From an uncultured Negativicutes bacterium (GTDB lineage: Bacteria > Bacillota > Negativicutes > Acidaminococcales > Acidaminococcaceae), in the NCBI GenBank assembly GCA_937926555.1, contig CALAZX010000229.1, positions 1 to 18,398 of the forward strand: a stretch of DNA of 18,398 nucleotides, written 5' to 3'. Under the pieces are notes generated by a model that saw nothing but the letters and a program-made list of their open reading frames with translations, did no database searches and was not told the DNA's origin. The position numbers were made by a program, and so were the translations under genes. Every line of letters starts with the position of its first letter. Within the stretch, counting starts at the first letter, position 1. Of the stretch, positions 12,901 through 18,398 are shown one piece after another.

Positions 12901-14413
12901 GGCTGTTGGCCAGGTTGCCGGACTGGACCCGTGTCAGCAGGTACTTCAGGGCGTCGCCCACATTCCAGATGCCGCTCTCGTCCAGCAGCTCCTTCACTTC
13001 CCGGCCACCGATCTCCAGGTCCGAGGTGTGGACCGGCATCCGGGCCGCCAGGTTGATGACCTCTTTCCCCAGCTCCACGCCGTCGGCCATCACGGGCTCT
13101 TTCAGCACGCCGGCCCAGGTGGCGCCCATGTCTCCCAGGAACACCTCCACCAGCTGCTCGTAGGCCTCAGTCATCTCCCGGGTGTTCCGGAAGAAGCCGT
13201 CCATGGCCTCCGTCCGCACCCAGCGCTCCACCAGGTCCCTGCCGGTGATCAGCATGGGGGCGAACCGCATATGGCGGGAGATGAGCCAGCAGACCCGTTT
13301 CACGAAATCCGCCGGATAGCGCAGGCGGGTGAGGATCTTCTCCGCCATGATGGCGCTCACCGCCTCGTGGCCGTGGTCGCTGGGCAGCCCCTGCTTGTTC
13401 AGCTGCCGGATGCCCGGCATGCCCTTGCCCACGTCATGGAGCAGCAGTGCCCAGCGCACCGCCAGCTTCCGTGACCCGTTGTCCAGGGCCAGCAGGGTGT
13501 GCTCCCAGGCGTCATAGCAGTGGAAGCGCTTGTTCTGGTGCAGGTCCGTCAGGTGCTTCAGCTCCGGCAGCACGTCCACGTAGGTGTCCTCGCCGTTCTC
13601 ACGGATGCGGCACTGACTCTCCGCCAGCCCGGAGGCCACGAAGAGCATCAGCCCTTTCCCCGCATGAGCGGAGGTGAGCATCTTGTCCAGCTCTTTCCGC
13701 ACCCGTTCCACAGAGAGCTCACGGCAGTTGCTCACGTCGAAAGTGTACCGTTTCGGCAGGTAGTAGGGCGTGTCCCGCTCGCCGAACCCGTCCTTGCCGG
13801 CGGGGAAGCCGGTCTCCCCCTCCTTCTCCGGCAGCAGGTGAACCCGGCCGGCGGAAGCGCCGTCGTCCCCTTCCTCCACATAGGTGAAGCCCAGCTGGGC
13901 CACGAAGCGGCAGGCCCGGTACATCCGCAGGGCGTCCTCGGCATAGCGCCGTTCCGCCTTGCCCACAGTCCGGAGCAGCTTCCTCTCCAGGTCCTCCCGG
14001 CCGCCGAAATAGTCATAGAGCTTCCCGTCGGCATCCAGGGCCATGGCGTTCACCGTGAAGTCGCGGCGCGACATGTCCTCCTTCAGGCTGTCGCAGAACC
14101 AGACCTCCTCCGGCCGGTGGGGATCCGCGCCGTAGCGCTCTCCCCGGAACGTGGCGATCTCCACGGGGGTATGGTCCACCACCGCCACCACCACGCCCAG
14201 GTTCTGGCCCAGGTTGTCCACCACCCGGACGCCGGCCTGCTCCAGCAGCGCTTTCACCCGTTCCGGACGGGCGTCTGTGGTCACGTCAAAATCGCCGGGC
14301 TCGATGCCCAGCAGCAGGTCCCGCACGGCGCCCCCCACCACATAGGCCTGGTGGCCGCCGTCCAGCAGTATCTCCATCACTGTCCTCACATAGGAGGGAA
14401 ATCTACCGTCCAT
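12833..14413 (-). CDS. cca: CCA-adding tRNA nucleotidyltransferase
   Basis: The enzyme builds or repairs the 3'-CCA end of tRNAs from CTP and ATP in the cytoplasm. Class II signatures are present: the GGAVRD loop (27-32), metal-binding D41 and D43 in GDFDVTTDA, RRDFTVNAMA (116-125), and the nucleotide-selecting helix AEDALRMYRACRF (158-170). A C-terminal HD domain (HDVGKG, H326/D327; DHGHEA at 346-351) is present as in many Firmicute and proteobacterial members. At 526 residues it is longer than usual: about 40-45 residues (roughly 180-225, Gly/Glu-rich) are inserted between the neck helix and the LSVERVRKELDKML segment. The ATG at 14411-14413 has GAGGAA upstream. Whether it adds CCA or only part of it cannot be settled by eye. 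Confidence 0.94.
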   Translation of the reverse strand: MDGRFPSYVRTVMEILLDGGHQAYVVGGAVRDLLLGIEPGDFDVTTDARPERVKALLEQAGVRVVDNLGQNLGVVVAVVDHTPVEIATFRGERYGADPHRPEEVWFCDSLKEDMSRRDFTVNAMALDADGKLYDYFGGREDLERKLLRTVGKAERRYAEDALRMYRACRFVAQLGFTYVEEGDDGASAGRVHLLPEKEGETGFPAGKDGFGERDTPYYLPKRYTFDVSNCRELSVERVRKELDKMLTSAHAGKGLMLFVASGLAESQCRIRENGEDTYVDVLPELKHLTDLHQNKRFHCYDAWEHTLLALDNGSRKLAVRWALLLHDVGKGMPGIRQLNKQGLPSDHGHEAVSAIMAEKILTRLRYPADFVKRVCWLISRHMRFAPMLITGRDLVERWVRTEAMDGFFRNTREMTEAYEQLVEVFLGDMGATWAGVLKEPVMADGVELGKEVINLAARMPVHTSDLEIGGREVKELLDESGIWNVGDALKYLLTRVQSGNLANSHDLLRQGLERRLQKLARGMRNK

Positions 14414-14446
14414 ATCCGTTCCTCGTCTTTCCGTTTATTATCTTCC

Positions 14447-14452
14447 ATTATA
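14447..14452 (-). promoter_or_regulatory. Extended -10 promoter of cca
   Basis: TGC-TATAAT on the minus strand is a perfect -10 with the extended TGn element, about 35 bases before the cca start codon. There is no good -35 box at the expected distance; instead a perfect 6-bp hairpin (CACAGG/CCTGTG, 14461-14477) covers that position. Confidence 0.6.
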
Positions 14453-14460
14453 GCATAATC

Positions 14461-14477
14461 CACAGGGGACTCCTGTG
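14461..14477. other. Perfect inverted repeat over the cca -35 position
   Basis: CACAGG and CCTGTG are separated by five bases. The element lies between the permease terminator and the cca -10 box. It may be a regulator site or a second part of the terminator region. Confidence 0.35.
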
Positions 14478-14490
14478 AAAATACCGTGCC

Positions 14491-14523
14491 AAAAAAAGAA
14501 CCTCTGCCCGTGAGGACAGAGGT
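14491..14523 (-). terminator. Intrinsic terminator of the purine permease gene
   Basis: ACCTCTG (minus sense) pairs with CAGAGGT (arms 14500-14506 and 14517-14523; 10-base loop), followed on the minus strand by TCTTTTTTT. It begins about 45 bases after the permease stop codon. Confidence 0.85.
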
Positions 14524-14569
14524 CTGTTTTCTGCTAAGCTTGCCGTTATGCTGTTTGCCCGTACGCGCG

Positions 14570-15958
14570 TCAGATGAGCACGTATTTCAGCACGAAGACC
14601 ACAGCCAGCACGTACATCAGCCAGCTTACCTTCTTGGTGTTGCCGGTGAGCGTGTTCACAATGGCATAGGAGATGACACCGAATGCGATGCCCTCGGAGA
14701 TGCTGTAGGTGAACGGCATGGCGATGATGGTCATATAGGCCGGAATCGCCTCGGTCAGGTCGGTGAAGTTGATGGTGGTGATGGAGGATACCATCAGGAA
14801 ACCAACGATCACCAGAGCCGGAGCTGTGGCGAAGGCCGGAATGGCCATGAAGAACGGAGACAGGAACAGGGACAGGAAGAACAGCACAGCCACGGTAACC
14901 GCGGTCAGGCCGGTTCTGCCACCTTCGCTGACACCGGAGGCGCTCTCCACGAACGTAGTCACGGTGGAGGTACCCATGGCGGCGCCGCATACCGTACCGC
15001 AGGCGTCAGCCATCAGCGCGCCTTTGATGCGGGGCAGGGTGCCGTCCTTGTTCAGCATGTTCGCTTTGGAAGACACACCCATCAGGGTTCCCAGGGTATC
15101 GAACAGGTCCACGAAGAGGAACGCGAATACGACAACCAGGAAGTCCAGGGTGAAGAATTTCGTGAAGTCAAACTTGAAAAGCACCGGTTCCATGCTGGCA
15201 GGCATGAAGGATGCCAGGCCGGCGGACAGGTCAGGCAGCACGCTGAACATGCCCACTTTCGGATCCGGAATGTAAAGACCGGTGAGCTCGCAGGCCACGC
15301 CCATGAGCCAGGTCACCAGGATGCCCCAGAGGATGCTGCCTTTCACATCCTTGGCCATCATGATGCCGGTGAAGAGGATACCCAGAATCGCCAGCAGCAC
15401 CGTGATGCCGGTGGTGTGGAACGTTCCCGAAGCCAGAGACTGGTTGAAGGAGAACATGGCGATCTTGGTCGCAGGGTTCGCTACGATGATCTGCGCGTTG
15501 AACAGGCCGATCAGCGCGATGAACAGGCCGATACCTACCGAAACCGCCCTCTTCAGGTTGATCGGTATGGTGTTGAATATCGCCTGCCGGATGTTTGTCA
15601 GCGACATGACGATGAAGAGAAGACCCTCCACGCAGACCGCTGCCAGAGCCATTTCCCAGGAATAGCCCATCTGTTTCACTACCGTGAACGCGAAGTAGGC
15701 GTTCAGACCCATGCCGGGAGCAAGGGCGAAGGGGTAGTTGGCGAAAGCCGCCATCATCAGTGTTGCCAGACAGGAGGCCACAGCGGTGACGGTGAGCACC
15801 GCACCCTTGTCCATACCTGTCACGCTCAAGATTGACGGGTTCACCGCCAAAATGTAAGCCATCGTCATGAATGTGGTAATACCGGCGACTATCTCAGTCT
15901 TGATAGTGGTGCCGTTTTCCCGTAAGTGAAAAACTCTGTCCAAAAATCCTTCCTGCAT
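14570..15958 (-). CDS. NCS2-family purine permease (AzgA/PbuG type)
   Basis: This is an inner membrane importer of purine bases, most likely hypoxanthine/guanine/adenine, using a cation gradient. I chose ATG 15956-15958 because GGGAGGG precedes it by five bases; an upstream in-frame ATG at 16006 has none. The 462-residue chain has 12-14 hydrophobic segments. The AzgA/PbuG branch is recognised by TTFMTMAYILAVNP (28-41), ALAPGMGLNAYFAF (78-91), the helix with DLFDTLGTLMGV (284-295) and GTSTVTTFVESASGVSEGGRTG (329-350, written here only as a landmark). The gene stands alone with its own promoter and terminator. A guanine riboswitch is common before such genes in Firmicutes, but I do not see one in its short leader. 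Confidence 0.93.
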   Translation of the reverse strand: MQEGFLDRVFHLRENGTTIKTEIVAGITTFMTMAYILAVNPSILSVTGMDKGAVLTVTAVASCLATLMMAAFANYPFALAPGMGLNAYFAFTVVKQMGYSWEMALAAVCVEGLLFIVMSLTNIRQAIFNTIPINLKRAVSVGIGLFIALIGLFNAQIIVANPATKIAMFSFNQSLASGTFHTTGITVLLAILGILFTGIMMAKDVKGSILWGILVTWLMGVACELTGLYIPDPKVGMFSVLPDLSAGLASFMPASMEPVLFKFDFTKFFTLDFLVVVFAFLFVDLFDTLGTLMGVSSKANMLNKDGTLPRIKGALMADACGTVCGAAMGTSTVTTFVESASGVSEGGRTGLTAVTVAVLFFLSLFLSPFFMAIPAFATAPALVIVGFLMVSSITTINFTDLTEAIPAYMTIIAMPFTYSISEGIAFGVISYAIVNTLTGNTKKVSWLMYVLAVVFVLKYVLI

Positions 15959-15998
15959 GATTACCCTCCCATTTGAAAATAAGCCAACGCTTTTAATC

Positions 15999-16032
15999 TC
16001 AGTCACCAGGACCGGGCAGTGTCGCTGACTGA
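15999..16032 (-). other. Hairpin in the 5' leader of the purine permease
   Basis: TCAGTCA (15999-16005) and TGACTGA (16026-16032) form a perfect 7-bp stem around a 20-base, GC-rich loop. It lies just downstream of the expected start of transcription and about 40 bases before the start codon. It does not match the purine riboswitch architecture. Confidence 0.45.
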
Positions 16033-16046
16033 ATTAGAATATATGT

Positions 16047-16076
16047 ATTATAGCATAGAAAAAGAAAAAGTGTTAA
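16047..16076 (-). promoter_or_regulatory. Promoter of the purine permease gene
   Basis: TTAACA (16071-16076), an 18-base spacer and TATAAT (16047-16052, preceded by TGC as an extended -10) on the minus strand. Transcription would begin near 16040, giving a leader of about 80 bases. Confidence 0.75.
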
Positions 16077-16126
16077 GTTTATGTGAAATAAATTTTCAAT
16101 CCGTTAGCAAATTAAAGCGCCTTATA

Positions 16127-16167
16127 CACAAAAAGAGAACAGTTCCACCCGTGCGGAACTGTTCTCT
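16127..16167 (-). terminator. Intrinsic terminator of serA
   Basis: A 13-bp perfect stem (16134-16146 with 16155-16167, 8-base loop) is followed on the minus strand by a T-rich tail (TTTTTGTG). It lies about 115 bases beyond the serA stop codon. Between them (16168-16280) I see only a short plus-strand frame that I do not accept as a gene. Confidence 0.85.
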
Positions 16168-16280
16168 TCATTAAAAGGAGTGTGTCATGATTATTTTGAC
16201 GTTGCCATGGAAGGAGCAACGGGTTGCTGTTTTATTTCTGCCCGGCGGGCCGGAAACTGTCCGGCGGCACCGGAAAAGCC

Positions 16281-17858
16281 TTACAGACGGAGCAGGTTCA
16301 CCCGGGTGATGCCGTCCAGGCCCTGGAGAAGATGCAGCGTCTCCGGAGCCACGTTGTTGTCCACGGTCATCAGCATCATGGCCGCGCCGTCCTGCTTGTT
16401 GCGGCTCACCTGCATGGTGGCGATGTTCACCTTGGAGGCGCCCAGCAGGGTGCCGATCTGGCCTACCATGCCGGGTTTGTCCTGGTTGTTGGCCGCCAGC
16501 ATGAAGGGGGTGGGCTCGATGTCGAAATGGAAGTGGTTGATGTCCTTCAGGCGGATCTCGCCGTTAGGGTTCACGGTGCCGGCGGCGGTGAACACCTTGT
16601 CCTTGGCGTGGACGTTCACCGTCAGCAGGTTCTGCTTGCCGTTCTCCTTGCTCTCCACCACCTCTACGCCACGGCCGTCAGCGGTGAGCACGGCGTTGAC
16701 ATAGTTTACGCGCTCTTTCAGGATGGGCTCGAAGAGTCCTTTCAGCACGGCGCGGGTGACCATCTCGGTCTCAATCTCCGCCATGGCGCCTTCGTAGATG
16801 ACCTCCACTTTGGTCACAGCCTCATGCTCCAGCTGGTAGTACAGCTTGCCCAGGTCCTCGCCCAGACGCAGGTACTGTTTCATCACTTCCAGCTCGCCGG
16901 CCTGGAGCGCCGGCAGGTTCACCGCGTTGGGAACCATCTCGCCGCGCAGGGCCGCGATGACCTCTTCCGCGATGGCGATGCCCACGTTGTCCTGGGCTTC
17001 CCAGGTGTCGGCGCCCAGATGGGGGGTCAGCACGCACTGGGGCAGGTCGATCAGCGGGGAGATGGGTTTGGGCTCGTCCACCAGCACGTCGATGCCGGCG
17101 CTGGCCACCAGACCGTCACGGATGGCCCGTGCCAGGTCCTGCTCGTTGTACAGGCCGCCTCTGGCGCAGTTCACGACCCGGACGCCCTTCTTGCACAGCT
17201 GCCACTCTTTGTAGCCGATCATGTTCAGGGTCTCTTCCGTCCGCGGGGTGTGGATGGTGACGAAGTCCGCCTCTTTCAGCAGGTCCTCCAGCTTCTCGCA
17301 TTTCTTCGCGTTGTATTTGCGGAAACGGGCGTCGGCGATGTAGGGATCGTAAGCGATGATCTTCATGCCGAAGGCCTGCATCCGGGTGGCCACCAGGCCG
17401 CCGATACGGCCCAGACCGATGATGCCCAGGGTCTTGCCGTAGCACTCGCTGCCTTTCAGGCCGTCACGGTTCCATACACGGGACTCGATCATCTTGTGGG
17501 CCCGTACGGTGTTGCGGCTGGATGCCAGCAGCAGGCCGATGGTGTGCTCCGCGGCGGAGATGATGTTGGACTCCGGGGTGTTCACCACGATGATGCCCCG
17601 CTTGGTGGCGCCCTCCATCTCGATGTTGTCCACACCGTTGCCGGCACGGCCCACCACCTGGAGTTTCGTGGCGTGCTTGTAGAACTCCTCGTTGATCTTC
17701 GTCACGCTGCGGACCACGATGGCGTCGTACTCCGGGATGATCTTCAGCAGCTCTTCCCGGGGCAGGTTCATCTTGGCGTCCACCTGGAAATCCTTCTGCT
17801 GACGCAGCTTCTCAATACCTTTGTCCGAAATTTTCTCAGTGACCAGAATTTTTTTCAT
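16281..17858 (-). CDS. serA: D-3-phosphoglycerate dehydrogenase
   Basis: It catalyses the first step of serine synthesis: NAD-dependent oxidation of 3-phosphoglycerate to 3-phosphohydroxypyruvate. The ATG at 17856-17858 has AAGGAGG seven bases upstream; the frame extends further but only through the regulatory leader. The 525-residue length matches the long bacterial form. The Rossmann motif GLGRIG (148-153) with D171, and the catalytic set R233 (CARGG), E262 (DEP) and H280 (TPHLGA), are all present. An intervening ASB domain (about 320-445) and a C-terminal ACT domain (about 452-525, from FMLAANNQDKPG) follow, so feedback control by serine is plausible. Expression is controlled by the serine T-box just upstream. 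No serB or serC gene is in the window. Confidence 0.97.
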   Translation of the reverse strand: MKKILVTEKISDKGIEKLRQQKDFQVDAKMNLPREELLKIIPEYDAIVVRSVTKINEEFYKHATKLQVVGRAGNGVDNIEMEGATKRGIIVVNTPESNIISAAEHTIGLLLASSRNTVRAHKMIESRVWNRDGLKGSECYGKTLGIIGLGRIGGLVATRMQAFGMKIIAYDPYIADARFRKYNAKKCEKLEDLLKEADFVTIHTPRTEETLNMIGYKEWQLCKKGVRVVNCARGGLYNEQDLARAIRDGLVASAGIDVLVDEPKPISPLIDLPQCVLTPHLGADTWEAQDNVGIAIAEEVIAALRGEMVPNAVNLPALQAGELEVMKQYLRLGEDLGKLYYQLEHEAVTKVEVIYEGAMAEIETEMVTRAVLKGLFEPILKERVNYVNAVLTADGRGVEVVESKENGKQNLLTVNVHAKDKVFTAAGTVNPNGEIRLKDINHFHFDIEPTPFMLAANNQDKPGMVGQIGTLLGASKVNIATMQVSRNKQDGAAMMLMTVDNNVAPETLHLLQGLDGITRVNLLRL

Positions 17859-17901
17859 CTTGTTTTCCTCCTTTATTTTCAGGACCGGAGAAAAAGCAAA
17901 T

Positions 17902-17937
17902 AAAAAACTCCCGTCCTTCGTACTGAAAGGACGGGAG
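17902..17937 (-). terminator. Regulated terminator of the serA T-box
   Basis: CTCCCGTCCTT (17927-17937 in minus sense) pairs with AAGGACGGGAG (complement of 17908-17918), an 11-bp stem with an 8-base loop, followed on the minus strand by TTTTTT (17902-17907). It lies 44 bases before the serA start codon and competes with the antiterminator. Confidence 0.92.
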
Positions 17938-18180
17938 CGTGATATCTCTGACAGCCTGCCCCGAAGGTGCAGGTCATCCACTGCTCGCGTGGTGCCACCT
18001 TTATTCGCCGTATCCGCCTCGGCCCTCTCGGGTATGCGGAATGCAGCCTCAATTGCCGGGTATCGGCCGGTGCCGGTCAGGTTGTGACCCCTGACTTCTC
18101 CGGAGCGGAATTCGATCTGTGGATGGACGGTTCTCACTGGCCACCGTCTCCCTGGACATCCTGCAGTCTACTTTTCTCCT
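17902..18180 (-). ncRNA. Serine T-box riboswitch controlling serA
   Basis: This leader reads the charging of tRNA-Ser. Stem I is closed by GGAG (near 18176-18179) with CTCC (18102-18105), with GGATG/CATCC and GACGG/CCGTC helices above. The specifier UCC (18107-18109, serine) is followed by G, the expected purine. A second hairpin, GTCAGG/CCTGAC, spans 18076-18095. The T-box AAAGGTGGCACCACGCG occupies 17986-18002/3; its UGGC (17994-17997) pairs with an acceptor end whose discriminator base is G, as in tRNA-Ser. AAAGG...ACG can pair with CGTCCTTT in the 5' arm of the terminator to form the antiterminator. Uncharged tRNA-Ser would therefore allow read-through into serA. Confidence 0.93.
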
Positions 18181-18215
18181 TCATCGAGTTGCCATTTGTT
18201 TTTGTATTGGTTACG

Positions 18216-18244
18216 ATTATATGCCGTTCCGGAACAAAAGTCAA
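18216..18244 (-). promoter_or_regulatory. Promoter of serA
   Basis: TTGACT (18239-18244), a 17-base spacer and a perfect TATAAT (18216-18221) on the minus strand. Transcription would begin near 18209, about 30 bases before T-box stem I and about 350 bases before the serA start codon. The spacer holds the perfect palindrome GTTCCGGAAC (18226-18235). Confidence 0.85.
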
Positions 18245-18263
18245 ATGTTTTTGTGTAAAGTAT

Positions 18264-18309
18264 ATTACAGTATACGTTTTATTTCGGTATTTTTAAGCAT
18301 AACTGTAAT
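18264..18309. repeat. 8-bp inverted repeat upstream of the serA promoter
   Basis: ATTACAGT (18264-18271) and ACTGTAAT (18302-18309) flank an AT-rich 30-base spacer, 20 bases upstream of the -35 box. It could be a regulator site or curved upstream DNA; nothing decides between them. Confidence 0.3.
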
Positions 18310-18340
18310 GTTTTTCTTGCAAAAATCCGGATAATGCAGG

Positions 18341-18376
18341 AAAGCGGGCGAGCCCGGAACGACTCACCCGCTTTTT
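18341..18376. terminator. Terminator-like hairpin near the right edge
   Basis: AAAGCGGG (18341-18348) pairs with CCCGCTTT (18367-18374), extended inward by GAG/CTC after one mismatch. T-runs of three to five bases lie on both sides. It probably ends a minus-strand gene that enters from the right: the last bases can be read as a C-terminal Val-Arg-Leu-Lys followed by TGA at 18376-18378, though so short a stretch proves nothing. Confidence 0.6.
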
Positions 18377-18398
18377 CACTTCAGACGTACATCAGGCA

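Noticed and set aside
16187..16309. A 40-codon plus-strand ORF with an AAAGGAG ribosome site just after the serA terminator
   Set aside because: The ribosome site is good, but it overlaps the serA 3' end in antisense, I see no promoter for it, and the second half of the peptide is the reverse reading of serA flanking sequence. It could be revisited if ribosome data exist.
16224..17903. Long plus-strand open frame opposite serA
   Set aside because: Antisense to serA with typical His/Gln/Val shadow composition and no start signal.
1..18398. CRISPR arrays, tRNA or rRNA genes, insertion sequences, defence systems
   Set aside because: I looked for regular spaced repeats, cloverleaf sequences, transposase motifs and defence domains on both strands and saw none.

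Overview
The window looks like the chromosome of a diderm Firmicute, most likely one of the Negativicutes (Acidaminococcus/Megasphaera-like). The reasons are a tripartite-type RND efflux pump and several lipoproteins, which imply an outer membrane, together with Firmicute-style regulation: a T-box riboswitch, strong AGGAGG ribosome binding sites, and TATAAT promoters in AT-rich gaps between GC-rich genes. The genus is an inference; no 16S or other marker gene is present.

Layout, left to right. (1) A YddA-like ABC exporter (1-1244, minus) runs off the left edge. Its last ~47 bases look foreign to the gene. (2) An RND efflux operon on the minus strand: membrane fusion lipoprotein (4621-5778), then the AcrB-type pump (1463-4609), ending at an intrinsic terminator. 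No outer membrane channel gene and no intact regulator gene lie beside it, but its upstream region carries a TetR-like palindrome, a second inverted repeat across the -10 box, and a ribosome-site-led 18-codon ORF. (3) A large exported RsiV/DUF3298-like protein with a long charged linker (6211-8460, minus). (4) Divergent from it, a NitT/TauT (SsuABC-type) ABC importer operon (8865-11580, plus) preceded by a long, GC-rich, structured leader. (5) A long nested hairpin serving as a two-way terminator, facing a minus-strand cca / C39-like lipoprotein pair (11915-14413). (6) An AzgA/PbuG-type purine permease (14570-15958, minus). (7) serA, D-3-phosphoglycerate dehydrogenase (16281-17858, minus), under a serine T-box whose specifier (UCC) and discriminator-pairing base (UGGC) both fit tRNA-Ser.

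Most genes are housekeeping or transport functions, each with its own promoter and terminator. I see no tRNA, rRNA, CRISPR array, insertion sequence or defence locus. The most promising undescribed item is the ~225-nt leader before the NitT/TauT importer, in which three successive hairpins present similar GAGA-containing loops. I could not match it to a riboswitch class I know. Long plus-strand open frames opposite the RND pump, the RsiV-like gene and serA are antisense shadows.
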